DNA from: an uncultured Eubacteriales bacterium
Lineage (GTDB): Bacteria; Bacillota; Clostridia; Oscillospirales; Oscillospiraceae
DNA: 18,924 bases
NCBI GenBank assembly: GCA_902477055.1
Contig: CABSFY010000040.1
Coordinates: 1 to 18,924, forward strand
Reading direction: 5' to 3'
The translations under genes were made by a program, and so were the position numbers. The notes below the pieces were generated by a model. It did no database searches and was not told where the DNA came from. It worked only from the letters and a program-made list of their open reading frames with translations. Of this stretch, positions 1 through 6,964 are shown in pieces; positions within the stretch are counted from its first letter, which is position 1; each line of letters starts with the position of its first letter.

Positions 1-82
1 CCGATGCACCCGCAAGGGGTATGCCGCATCCGTAAGGCGGCAAAGCCGCCAACGGCTGCGCTATAGCCATCGGCCCCTACGC
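1..82. repeat. 82-bp direct repeat, copy 1
   Basis: The first 82 bases recur without mismatch at 333-414. The unit opens with CCGATG and closes with CATCGGCCCCTACGC, so its ends pair. Inside is a 6-bp GGCGGC/GCCGCC hairpin with an AAA loop at about 37-51. The repeat starts at the window edge, so copy 1 may extend to the left. No ORF with credible coding character covers it. Confidence 0.9.
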
Positions 83-99
83 GGAAAGGGGCGTTTTTT
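73..99 (+). terminator. possible intrinsic terminator
   Basis: GCCCCT (73-78) pairs with AGGGGC (87-92) across an 8-nt loop, followed by a G and six T (94-99). It may end a transcript that enters from left of the window. The stem is short and overlaps the end of repeat copy 1, so this is tentative. Confidence 0.4.
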
Positions 100-139
100 G
101 CGTTTCATTTGATGGTCCTGCAAAGCCGCTATTGCTAGC

Positions 140-166
140 GGCGGGGCGTCGGGGACGCCGCCCCCT
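140..166. repeat. GC-rich hairpin of the CCCCTAC-tailed type
   Basis: GGCGTC (145-150) pairs with GACGCC (154-159) over a GGG loop. Flanking G and C runs extend the stem imperfectly, and the element ends in CCCCCTAC. The same tail follows the other hairpins in this 500-bp region, so it looks like one member of a palindromic repeat family. A second hairpin, GGGACG/CGTCCC, lies at 199-220. Confidence 0.5.
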
Positions 167-268
167 ACAACGGCGTAACGTTCGATTTGCGGCTGTAAGG
201 GACGGCGCACTCGACGTCCCGTTGCCGGCACTCGCGTAGTTGCAAGCATTCTCGCTGAAACGATAGTG

Positions 269-304
269 CCTGCACGCGGCGGGGTCGGGTGACCCCGCCC
301 TACG
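269..304. repeat. 36-bp direct repeat with internal palindrome, copy 1
   Basis: These 36 bases are identical to 445-480. The core is a 9-bp stem GGCGGGGTC/GACCCCGCC around a GGGT loop, followed by CTACG. Each copy lies close to a copy of the CCGATG-type repeat. Confidence 0.85.
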
Positions 305-332
305 AACGAATTTCGATGGTGCGTCCGGTGGA

Positions 333-414
333 CCGATGCACCCGCAAGGGGTATGCCGCATCCGTAAGGCGGCAAAGCCGCCAACGGCTGCGCTATAGCC
401 ATCGGCCCCTACGC
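333..414. repeat. 82-bp direct repeat, copy 2
   Basis: An exact second copy of bases 1-82. The match ends at the final CTACGC; after it copy 1 continues GGAAAG and copy 2 continues TATTAT. The zero divergence points to a recent duplication or active homogenisation. Confidence 0.9.
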
Positions 415-444
415 TATTATTCACTATTCACTAAATCGATACTA

Positions 445-480
445 CCTGCACGCGGCGGGGTCGGGTGACCCCGCCCTACG
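445..480. repeat. 36-bp direct repeat with internal palindrome, copy 2
   Basis: Exact copy of 269-304, including the 9-bp stem and the CCCTACG tail. It lies 30 bp after the second 82-bp repeat. Confidence 0.85.
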
Positions 481-500
481 GATGGTGTTCGGTGGTGCGT

Positions 501-528
501 GGGCCGATGAGGGCATCGGCCCCTACGC
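501..528. repeat. minimal CCGATG/CATCGG hairpin
   Basis: GGGCCGATG (501-509) pairs perfectly with CATCGGCCC (514-522) over the loop AGGG, and CTACGC follows. It has the same outer arms as the 82-bp repeats but lacks their roughly 60-bp interior. It could be the simple ancestral form, with the longer copies being expanded versions. Confidence 0.65.
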
Positions 529-617
529 AAAGTTTTGGGTTATATATGGCGAGGGAGAGGGAAAAGTTTAGAAAAATTTTCGTTGTTGTATCATTTAGGT
601 TCTTTTTGACGGAGTTT

Positions 618-644
618 GCGCCCCTGGGTGAGGGGCGCTTTTTT
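618..644 (+). terminator. intrinsic terminator in the leader of the phage cassette
   Basis: GCGCCCCT (618-625), loop GGGTG, AGGGGCGC (631-638), then six T (639-644). This is a textbook Rho-independent terminator on the plus strand. No plus-strand gene is recognisable in the preceding 600 bases. It therefore either ends an unseen transcript or small RNA, insulates the phage cassette that begins 50 bp later, or acts as an attenuator. No good promoter is visible between it and terS. Confidence 0.75.
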
Positions 645-693
645 GTTGCGATGGGGCGCTTGGGGGAGGGAAAGCGGGGCAAATTTATGGGGG

Positions 694-1131
694 ATGAGAC
701 GATTGGAACAGATATCGGAGAAGCGGCGGTTTGCAGCGGCGTATTTGAAGTGCTTTGATGCGCAGCGGGCGGCGGCAGAGGTCGGACGGGAGGATGGCGT
801 GCGGCTGCTGGAGATGCCGGGGGTGAAGCGGGAGCTGGAATTACAGCGCGGGCAGTGCGACATTTGCAGGAGGGATGTGCTGCGGCGGCTGGCGCAGCTG
901 GCATTCGGACGGGCGAATGACTGTGTGCGGCTGGTGCTGGAGGCGGCGCCGGAGGTGGAAACGCTGGAGCTGAGCCTGCTGTCGGAGATCAAACGGAACG
1001 AGAAGGGAACGGTGGAGATCAAGCTGATCGACCGGGTGGAGGCGCTGGAGCAGCTGCTGGCCGCCGTTTCCGACGAGGGAGAGATGGCCGACGCGTTTTT
1101 CGCTGCGGCAGGGGATGTGGATGCGGTTTGA
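694..1131 (+). CDS. terS: terminase small subunit
   Basis: Encodes 145 aa resembling the Terminase_2/XtmA-type small subunit, which recognises phage DNA and loads the packaging motor. The N-terminus has the family pattern of a basic/aromatic start (KRRFAAAYLKCFDAQRAAAE), a helix-turn-helix-like stretch, and an LLEMPGVKREL segment matching the usual small-subunit end of that domain. A hydrophobic and acidic C-terminal region follows, expected for oligomerisation and large-subunit contact. The ATG at 694 was chosen because the longer reading frame upstream runs into the terminator at 618-644. A TTG at 700 is an alternative, since GGGGGA sits about 6 bases before it. The stop overlaps the start of terL (TTGA), implying translational coupling. 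The family call is confident; the exact start is less so. Confidence 0.8.
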   Translation: MRRLEQISEKRRFAAAYLKCFDAQRAAAEVGREDGVRLLEMPGVKRELELQRGQCDICRRDVLRRLAQLAFGRANDCVRLVLEAAPEVETLELSLLSEIKRNEKGTVEIKLIDRVEALEQLLAAVSDEGEMADAFFAAAGDVDAV

Positions 1132-2405
1132 CATTCTCAAAAAAGCAGCGGGTGGTGCTGAACTGGTGGCGGCGAGGCAGCCGGTACGCAAAGCTGGAGG
1201 CGATCATCTGCGACGGGGCGGTCCGGTCGGGCAAAACGCTGTGTATGGGACTGAGCTTCTTCCTCTGGGCTTGCAGCAGCTTTCGCGGGGCGCGGTTCGG
1301 CATTTGCGGCAAGACGATCGCATCGCTGCGGCGCAATGTGCTGGCGGAGCTGCTGCCGAAGCTGCGGGCCATCGGCTTTGGCATCACGGAGCGGCGGACG
1401 GACAATCTGGTGCAGGTGACGTTTCGCGGGCGAACGAATGAGTTTTATATCTTCGGCGGGCGGGACGAAAGCTCGGCGGCGCTCATTCAGGGCATTACGT
1501 TTGCCGGAATTTTGCTCGACGAGGTGGCGCTGATGCCGCGTTCGTTCGTGGAGCAGGCGTGCGCGCGATGCTCGGTGACGGGCAGCCGGCTGTGGTTCAA
1601 CTGCAACCCGGAGGGGCCGCATCACTGGTTTTACACGGAGTGGATTCAGAACGCGCAGGAGCGCAACTGCCTGTATCTGCATTTTACGATGGAGGACAAC
1701 CCGTCGCTTTCGCCGGAAATCCGGCAGCGGTACGCGCGGCTGTACAGCGGGGTGTTTTTCCGGCGGTTCGTGCTGGGACAATGGGTCGCGGCGGAGGGAA
1801 GAATTTATGACTTCTTCGACGCAGCGGCTGCACCGCCGCCTCCGGAGGGCCCGTTCCGGCAGTGGTACATTTCATGCGACTACGGGACGGTGAATCCCGC
1901 GTCGTTCGGGCTTTGGGGGCTGAAGGACGGGATTTGGTACCGGGTGAAGGAGTTCTATTTTGACTCGCGGCGCGAGATGCGGCAGATGACGGACGCGGAA
2001 TATGCGGCGGCGCTGCGGAAGCTGGCGGGAGGGAGGCCGATCACGGCGGTGATCGTGGACCCGTCGGCGGCGAGCTTTATCGAGCTGCTGCGGCGCGAGG
2101 GATGGAACGTCCGGCGGGCGGACAACGATGTGCTTTCCGGCATCCGGCACACGTCCGATCTGCTCAAGGCGGGAAAGCTCGTGATCTGCGACACCTGCGC
2201 CGACTGCCTGCGGGAGATGGAGCAGTACGTTTGGGACGTGAAGGCGGGCAAGGACGCGGTGAAGAAGGAGCATGACCATGCGATGGACGATATGCGGTAT
2301 TTTGTTTCCACCGCGCTGTGCAGGAGCGGTGCGCCGGTCGTGGCAAGGAGCGTGCGGCGGGCGCAGGCGGGGAATGCGCAGGGCGTTTTGGAGCAGTATT
2401 TTTGA
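1128..2405 (+). CDS. terL: terminase large subunit (packaging ATPase/nuclease)
   Basis: A 425-aa DNA-packaging motor, full length for the PBSX/XtmB-like family. The ATPase half carries Walker A GAVRSGKT at residues 30-37 within the typical IICDGAVRSGKT context, and Walker B ILLDE at 128-132. The nuclease half keeps its acidic residues: D251 in SCDYGTVNPASFG, D311 in VIVDPSAASF, and D387/D388 in HDHAMDDMRYF. The start is TTG at 1128, overlapping the terS stop. It gives the expected N-terminus (TFSKKQRVVLNWW), while the ATG at 1115 is in another frame. All catalytic residues are present, so the gene looks functional rather than decayed. Confidence 0.95.
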   Translation: MTFSKKQRVVLNWWRRGSRYAKLEAIICDGAVRSGKTLCMGLSFFLWACSSFRGARFGICGKTIASLRRNVLAELLPKLRAIGFGITERRTDNLVQVTFRGRTNEFYIFGGRDESSAALIQGITFAGILLDEVALMPRSFVEQACARCSVTGSRLWFNCNPEGPHHWFYTEWIQNAQERNCLYLHFTMEDNPSLSPEIRQRYARLYSGVFFRRFVLGQWVAAEGRIYDFFDAAAAPPPPEGPFRQWYISCDYGTVNPASFGLWGLKDGIWYRVKEFYFDSRREMRQMTDAEYAAALRKLAGGRPITAVIVDPSAASFIELLRREGWNVRRADNDVLSGIRHTSDLLKAGKLVICDTCADCLREMEQYVWDVKAGKDAVKKEHDHAMDDMRYFVSTALCRSGAPVVARSVRRAQAGNAQGVLEQYF

Positions 2406-2422
2406 GAGGAGGTAGTTTTTGA

Positions 2423-3559
2423 ATGAAACGAAAGGAAAAAACGCCTGCGGCATCGGCGGCGACGCAGCTTCGCAGCACACAGGCGCAGCCGTTTTCGCTG
2501 CTGGGGCGGCTCGTTCCGCTGGGTGGCAGCGAGGCGCGGCTGTATGAATCGCTGCGGCAGTCGCTGCCGATCATCGATGCAGCCATCACGAAGCTGGTGC
2601 GGCTCGTTGGCGGGTTCGAGGTCGAATGTGATGCAGGACAGGCGGGACTGCGGGAGTTTTTGCGGTCCGTGCCGTGCGGACGGGGGCAGCGGGGTATCCA
2701 CAGCTTTTTGGCAACGTATCTGGACAGCCTGCTGACATATGGCCGCGCGGTCGGGGAGATGGTCGTGCGGGACGGGCGGCTGGCGGCGGTCTGCTGGGGC
2801 GATGTGACGGCAGTGGAGGTCTGCGAGGGTGATTCGCCGCTGGAGGTGGAGCTGTATGCACCGGATGCGGTCGGACAGCTGCGGGCGCTGCCGTATCAGC
2901 ATTTGCTGCTGCTGACGACGCTCAATCCGGAGGTGGCGCATCCTTACGGCGTGTCGCTGCTGCGGAGTATGCCGTTTTTGGCCGACATTCTGCTGAAAAT
3001 TTATCAGACGATCGGCGTGAACTGGGAGCGGGCCGGAAACGTGCGGTATGCTGTCGTGTGCAAGCCGTCGGGCGACAGCTTGGAACGGGCGGCGGCCGGG
3101 GAACACGCGGAAACGATCGCGCGGGAATGGTCCGAGGCGATGCAGGACAGCAAGAACGGGACGGTGCGTGACTTCGTGGCGATTGGGGACGTGTCGGTCA
3201 AGGTGATCGGTGCGGACGGGCAAATTCTGGACTCGGAGGTACCGGTACGGCAGCTTTTGGAGCAGCTTGTGGCAAAGACCGGGCTGCCGCCGTTCCTGCT
3301 GGGGCTGAGCTGGTCCAGCACGGAGCGCATGAGCCAGCAGCAGGCCGATATGCTCACAAGTGAGCTTTGGGCCATCCGGCGGACGGTGGAGCCGGCGCTG
3401 GAGCGCATCTGCGAGCTTTGGCTGCGGCTGAACGGGTATAGCTGCACGCCGCGCATCTGCTGGGATGACATTACGCTACAGGACCTCGTGGAGGAGGCGC
3501 AGGCGGCACTTTATCGTGCGCAGGCGAAACAATTGACGCAGGGAGGAAATGCAACATGA
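2423..3559 (+). CDS. phage portal protein
   Basis: A 378-aa protein in the portal position directly after terL. By order and sequence character it should form the dodecameric ring at the capsid vertex through which DNA enters. Visible family features are the N-terminal LYESLRQSLPIIDAAITKLV helix, the GGFEVEC strand after it, a central wing region, and a C-terminal helical segment near LLGLSWSSTERMSQQQADML. The last is typical of the portal stem/crown in Clostridia prophages. The length is short, as in this subfamily. A strong AGAGGAGGT site lies 9 bases before the ATG. The stop overlaps the start of the next gene (ATGA). Identification is by pattern and synteny. Confidence 0.85.
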   Translation: MKRKEKTPAASAATQLRSTQAQPFSLLGRLVPLGGSEARLYESLRQSLPIIDAAITKLVRLVGGFEVECDAGQAGLREFLRSVPCGRGQRGIHSFLATYLDSLLTYGRAVGEMVVRDGRLAAVCWGDVTAVEVCEGDSPLEVELYAPDAVGQLRALPYQHLLLLTTLNPEVAHPYGVSLLRSMPFLADILLKIYQTIGVNWERAGNVRYAVVCKPSGDSLERAAAGEHAETIAREWSEAMQDSKNGTVRDFVAIGDVSVKVIGADGQILDSEVPVRQLLEQLVAKTGLPPFLLGLSWSSTERMSQQQADMLTSELWAIRRTVEPALERICELWLRLNGYSCTPRICWDDITLQDLVEEAQAALYRAQAKQLTQGGNAT

Positions 3560-4464
3560 ACATTCGCAAGGAGGCGGCCGTGGTCGGGGCGGGAACGCCC
3601 GACGAGCGGCAGCTTCAGAAAATCAACGCGCTGACGAAAACGCCGCTGCGGGCGGAGGAGGTGTATTCCTTCCGCGTGCGGCTGTGCGACGATCAGCCGG
3701 ATCGGGACAACGAGCGGTTCGACACGGCGGCGCTGCCGGCGCTGGCAAGGCTGTTTTGCGGGAAAACCGGAATTTTTGACCACAACTGGTCGGCGGAGGG
3801 GCAGATCGCCCGCATCTATCAGACGGAGGTCTGCGAGGAGAACGGCGTTCACTTTATCTGCGCGGACTGCTATATGCTGCGGACAGAGAAGAACGCCGCG
3901 CTGATCGCCGAGATCGAGGGCGGCATTAAAAAGGAGGTTTCGGTCGGCTGCGCGATGGCGCAGACGCGGTGCAGCATCTGCGGGGCGCATTACGGCGCGT
4001 GCGAGCATCGAAAGGGCGCGGTTTATGGCGGGGAAACCTGTTATGCGGTGCTCTGCGGGCCGACCGATGCGTATGAATTTTCCTTTGTCGCCGTCCCCGC
4101 GCAGCGGGAGGCGGGCGTGATGAAGGCGGCGGAGGGAGGTGAGTGGATGACGCTGAGCGAATTGGTACAGAAGGCCGGAACGCCGGCGCTGACGGACAGC
4201 CTGCGGGCGCTGGAGCAGGAGGCGGCGTTCGGACGGCAGTGCCGCGAGGGACTGCTGGAGCAGGTCGTGACGGCGGGCGTGGCGCTGGACTTCGGCGCGG
4301 ATGCCGCGACGCTGCGAAAGTCCTTTGGGGCGCTGAGCTTCGAGGAGCTGTCGGCGCTGAAGGCGGCGATGGACCGGCGGCTGGACGCGCTGTTCCCCGG
4401 CGGAACGCAGCTTCCCGGAAGCACGGCCGCGCAGACCGCGATGGATGCGGATTACATGATCTAA
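3556..4464 (+). CDS. prohead maturation protease fused to scaffold domain
   Basis: A 302-aa protein between portal and capsid genes, where a prohead protease is expected. Residues 35-190 resemble an S78/HK97-type serine protease. H76 in GIFDHNWS is the candidate base, S129 in KKEVSVGC the candidate nucleophile, and an acidic pair D171/E174 precedes SFVAVPAQREAGV, the usual closing motif. Between serine and acid sits a Cys-rich insert (C139xxC142, C149, H151, C162, C167) that could bind zinc. Residues 198-302 form a separate helical, Ala/Leu/Glu-rich region that ends in a disordered tail and is probably the scaffold. An internal start is described separately. The ATG is preceded by GGAGGAAAT and overlaps the portal stop. 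Triad assignments are by alignment from memory. Confidence 0.75.
   Translation: MNIRKEAAVVGAGTPDERQLQKINALTKTPLRAEEVYSFRVRLCDDQPDRDNERFDTAALPALARLFCGKTGIFDHNWSAEGQIARIYQTEVCEENGVHFICADCYMLRTEKNAALIAEIEGGIKKEVSVGCAMAQTRCSICGAHYGACEHRKGAVYGGETCYAVLCGPTDAYEFSFVAVPAQREAGVMKAAEGGEWMTLSELVQKAGTPALTDSLRALEQEAAFGRQCREGLLEQVVTAGVALDFGADAATLRKSFGALSFEELSALKAAMDRRLDALFPGGTQLPGSTAAQTAMDADYMI
4131..4140 (+). promoter_or_regulatory. internal ribosome binding site inside the protease gene
   Basis: GGAGGGAGGT sits 6 bases before an in-frame ATG at 4147 (Met198 of the protease). Strength and spacing equal the best sites in the cassette. It falls exactly at the junction between the protease domain and the C-terminal helical region, which supports use as a real start. 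Confidence 0.65.
4147..4464 (+). CDS. nested scaffold protein from internal in-frame start
   Basis: The ATG at 4147 is in frame with the 3556 gene and would give a separate 105-aa protein starting MTLSELVQKAG. The product is rich in Ala, Leu and Glu, predicted mainly helical, and ends in a Gly/Ser/Thr-rich tail. That fits a capsid assembly scaffold. The arrangement copies lambda C/Nu3, where a protease gene contains the scaffold gene in the same frame. The capsid protein here is about the size of a mature HK97-fold protein and shows no obvious N-terminal delta domain, so a separate scaffold is expected. The start signal is seen directly; the role is inference. Confidence 0.6.
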   Translation: MTLSELVQKAGTPALTDSLRALEQEAAFGRQCREGLLEQVVTAGVALDFGADAATLRKSFGALSFEELSALKAAMDRRLDALFPGGTQLPGSTAAQTAMDADYMI

Positions 4465-4497
4465 AAGCAACACAAAATTTTTATTGGAGGTATTACA

Positions 4498-4836
4498 ATG
4501 TTTTCTTATCAGTCGATTGCGCAGGAATGCGCCAGCTTTTATTCCGATGCAATGCTCCGCGAGGGAATTCCCTGCAAGATGAGCGCTGCCAACAGTGTGG
4601 ACAAGGCCGCAAAGGACGAGGCGTTTATCGGCATCGTCGCCGGACAGCGCGACACGCTGGTCAACGTGGTCGTGCGCGGCTTTGTGACCGTGCATTATTC
4701 CGGCAACGCGCCCGCCGTTGGCAGAACCGGCCTTGTTGCGGGCGAAAATTCGACCGTTGCCGCCAGCACGACCGGCCCGGTCTATCTGGTCGTTGCGTCC
4801 GACACCGTGAACAAGACCGTTACGTTCCTGCTGTAA
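4498..4836 (+). CDS. probable capsid decoration/cement protein
   Basis: A 112-aa, mostly beta-strand protein lying between the protease/scaffold gene and the major capsid gene, the usual place for a head decoration protein. The N-terminal 15 residues (MFSYQSIAQECASFYSDAM) look like a peripheral arm. The body (residues about 38-112) is Val/Thr/Gly-rich and matches the character of small cement proteins such as DUF2190 or gpD types. It has an optimal GGAGGT site before the ATG and a spaced gene start, in contrast to the overlapping genes around it, consistent with high expression. I do not recognise the exact family, so function rests on position, size and composition. Confidence 0.6.
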   Translation: MFSYQSIAQECASFYSDAMLREGIPCKMSAANSVDKAAKDEAFIGIVAGQRDTLVNVVVRGFVTVHYSGNAPAVGRTGLVAGENSTVAASTTGPVYLVVASDTVNKTVTFLL

Positions 4837-4859
4837 ATTTTTGAAGGAGGTTTATTCAA

Positions 4860-5867
4860 ATGGCTTTTGACAACATCAAGCTGGAAAAGGGTATGTATCA
4901 TGAGGGCAGCAAGCCCTTTGCACAGGTTCTGGAGGAGCTGGACCCCTCCGAGAGCTACAAGGGTACCGCGCTGGAGGGGACCGATGCGTTCCAGCGGCAA
5001 CTCAAGCGCTTTGGCATCCGCGTGAAGGGCCCGGCATCCGACCCGGTGGAGAAGTTCTTTGCGACGTTTGAGTCGTCCGTGCTGTTCCCGGAGTTTATTT
5101 CGCGCGTTGTACGTCAGGGTGTGGAGGAGAGCAACATTCTGCCGTCGATCGTTGCGACGGTGACGAAGATCGACGCGATGGACTACCGCAGCATCTACTC
5201 CGAGCCGAGCGACGACGACAAGACGTTGGCCGAGGTGGCCGAGGGCGCGACGATCCCCGCGACGACCATTCGGACGCGCGACACCGTGGTCAAGCTGCAC
5301 AAGCGCGGCAGAATGCTGGTTGCGTCCTATGAGGCGCTGCGCTTCCAGAAGCTCGATCTGTTTTCCGTGATGCTGCGTCAGATCGGCGCACACATCCATC
5401 AGTCGCATCTGGCTGACGCAGTCAGCGTGATGGGCGAGGACTGCGATGTGTTCGAGGTCGGCACGGCACCCATCACCGATGGAACGAATACGTTCTCTTA
5501 TGCAGCACTGATCGACTTCTGGTCGCAGTTCCATCCGTATGAGCTCAGCACGATGCTCGTCGGCAGCAACGCGATGGCGCAGCTTTTGAAGCTCACGGAG
5601 TTCCAGAATCCTGCGACCGGGCTGAATTTCCAGGCGACCGGCAAGCTCACGACTCCGATCGGTGCGGAGCTGCTGCGCACGAACGCCGTCGGCGCGGACA
5701 CCATCCTTGCGCTCGACCGCCGCTATGCGCTGGAAATGGTGCAGGCGGGCGATATCGCCGTGGAATATGACAAGCTGATCGACCGCCAGCTCGAACGCGC
5801 GGCAATCACCTCGATCTGCGGCTTTACGACGCTGTTTGACGAGGCGGTCAAGAAGCTGGTGCTGTAA
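4860..5867 (+). CDS. major capsid protein (HK97 fold)
   Basis: A 335-aa shell protein. Recognisable features are the N-terminal arm; the segment around ESSVLFPEFISRVVRQGVEE, typical of the start of the HK97-fold capsid domain; the E-loop/spine region with the acidic DDKTLAEVAEGATIP stretch; the LHKRGRMLVASYEALR helix region; and a C-terminal A-domain with NAMAQLLKL and ALDRRYALEMVQAGDIAVEYDKLI. It lacks the extra ~100-residue N-terminal delta domain of HK97 gp5, matching a separately encoded scaffold. AAGGAGGT lies 8 bases before the ATG, the strongest initiation context in the cassette, as expected for its most abundant product. Confidence 0.9.
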   Translation: MAFDNIKLEKGMYHEGSKPFAQVLEELDPSESYKGTALEGTDAFQRQLKRFGIRVKGPASDPVEKFFATFESSVLFPEFISRVVRQGVEESNILPSIVATVTKIDAMDYRSIYSEPSDDDKTLAEVAEGATIPATTIRTRDTVVKLHKRGRMLVASYEALRFQKLDLFSVMLRQIGAHIHQSHLADAVSVMGEDCDVFEVGTAPITDGTNTFSYAALIDFWSQFHPYELSTMLVGSNAMAQLLKLTEFQNPATGLNFQATGKLTTPIGAELLRTNAVGADTILALDRRYALEMVQAGDIAVEYDKLIDRQLERAAITSICGFTTLFDEAVKKLVL

Positions 5868-5869
5868 GC

Positions 5870-6205
5870 ATGAGCGTTTACGAGGAGGCCTTGCAGGCGG
5901 CGACGGCACTCTATGGCGAGGAGGATGAGAATCTGTCGCTGCTGTGCCAGGCGGCGGTGGATTCCTACACGGCGCGGCTGCGGCAGGGGCTGACGGCGGA
6001 CGACTGCGGGCAGGCATTGCCCACCGCTGCGGCGCTGGTTGCGGTGGCGACGCTGCGCTCCGGCGGCGCAGTGAGCGATTTTTCTGCCGCGGCGATCTCC
6101 GTGCGTTACGCCGACGGGACCGGGCGGTTTCTGGAGGCGGCAGAGCGGCTGATGACGCCGTATCTGGCGGCGGGCGGCTTCGCCTTTCGGAGCGTGAGCG
6201 CATGA
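5870..6205 (+). CDS. head-tail connector (adaptor-type) protein
   Basis: A 111-aa helical protein starting two bases after the capsid stop. Its layout fits the gp6/gp15-like adaptor that docks on the portal: an N-terminal helix YEEALQAATALYG, a second helical hairpin ending CQAAVDSYTARLRQG, then AALVAVATLRSGG and a C-terminal helix FLEAAERLMTPYL. The final codons overlap the next start (ATGA). The role comes from order and fold pattern; no catalytic residues are expected. Confidence 0.65.
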   Translation: MSVYEEALQAATALYGEEDENLSLLCQAAVDSYTARLRQGLTADDCGQALPTAAALVAVATLRSGGAVSDFSAAAISVRYADGTGRFLEAAERLMTPYLAAGGFAFRSVSA

Positions 6206-6534
6206 CCGAACAATTTATGACGCGGATGATTCGGCGCTATGGGGCGCCGATCCTCCGCACGTCCGGCTCGACCGTGACGGCGTATCGGGCGATCGTGCAG
6301 CCGGTGACCTCCCGGAGCTGGCAAAATATGGAACGAATGGTCCCCAATGCGGGGGAAATTCCGCGTGGGCAGTACATTTACATCGGCCCGGCGAATCAGG
6401 CGGTGAAAAGCGGCGACATTTTCACCTTTGACGGAAAAACATATGTCGTGCGGCGGGCGGACCGTATCTTCCTTCAGGAGGAAGCGCTGTTTGTCTGGGG
6501 GCTGTGCGTGGAAGGAGGCGTGGCGGATGAATGA
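6202..6534 (+). CDS. head closure/stopper-like protein
   Basis: A 110-aa protein of beta character that follows the adaptor, as stopper (head-completion) proteins do. The middle, with TVTAYRAIVQPVTSRSWQ, a turn region and then GDIFTFDGKTYVVRRADRI, resembles the small beta-barrel of the XkdH/gp16 type that closes the portal channel after packaging. The ATG at 6202 was preferred to the longer frame upstream because it overlaps the previous stop and gives a standard size. The stop overlaps the next gene by 8 bases. The assignment is tentative. Confidence 0.5.
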   Translation: MTEQFMTRMIRRYGAPILRTSGSTVTAYRAIVQPVTSRSWQNMERMVPNAGEIPRGQYIYIGPANQAVKSGDIFTFDGKTYVVRRADRIFLQEEALFVWGLCVEGGVADE

Positions 6535-6964
6535 CCTGCTGACAAAGCTGGTCGTACTGCTGACACTGGCCGGGGTGCGCTGCCGTGCGGCATTTATGGC
6601 GGCGAAAATCCCGCTGCTGTCGTCGCCCATTACGATCGTGGACGGGACGATGACGCTTTCGGCGGCGGCGATCGGCGATGCCTTCGGCAAGGACGGCACG
6701 GGCAAGTACTATAATTGCAAGCTGGCGGAGTACACGGCGCTGCTGGATATTTACGCGCCGTACATCGGCAACGGCGGCGCGATGATTGAGCCGACCGTGC
6801 GCTCACTGCTGACCGCGCTGAAAACGGAGCCGGAGGGCTACCGAATGCGCAGCATCGAGGTCGGGCGGATGCACTATGACGCGGACAGCGACTGCTTCCG
6901 CTGCACGGTCAGCGTGAAGTACGGCGCGTTTCTCGCGCTGGCGGAGCAGGGAGGAACGACATGA
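6527..6964 (+). CDS. tail terminator/completion-like protein
   Basis: A 145-aa alpha/beta protein. It has an N-terminal helix (LLTKLVVLLTLAGVRCRAAF), then strands around PITIVDGTMTLS, a conserved-looking LDIYAPYIGNGGAMIEPTVRSLL stretch spanning residues about 72-94, and a final SIEVGRMHYDADSDCFRC strand pair. Order (adaptor, stopper, then this) and topology suggest the protein that caps or joins the tail tube. GGAGG lies 8 bases before the ATG. The stop overlaps the next ATG. No family is recognised with certainty. Confidence 0.45.
   Translation: MNDLLTKLVVLLTLAGVRCRAAFMAAKIPLLSSPITIVDGTMTLSAAAIGDAFGKDGTGKYYNCKLAEYTALLDIYAPYIGNGGAMIEPTVRSLLTALKTEPEGYRMRSIEVGRMHYDADSDCFRCTVSVKYGAFLALAEQGGTT

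Noticed and set aside
61..424. Two minus-strand open frames in the repeat region
   Set aside because: Both run through the two 82-bp direct repeats, and their translations are low-complexity Pro/Arg/Ala with no ribosome site.
1..528. CRISPR array
   Set aside because: Repeats occur only twice each, are long and palindromic, are unevenly spaced, and no cas gene is present.
465..758. Plus-strand open frame across the repeats and terS leader
   Set aside because: It crosses a hairpin repeat and an intrinsic terminator and shows no protein-like composition or ribosome site.
1955..3223. 422-codon minus-strand frame across terL and portal
   Set aside because: It spans the junction of two well-supported genes on the other strand and is His/Arg/Gln-rich shadow sequence.
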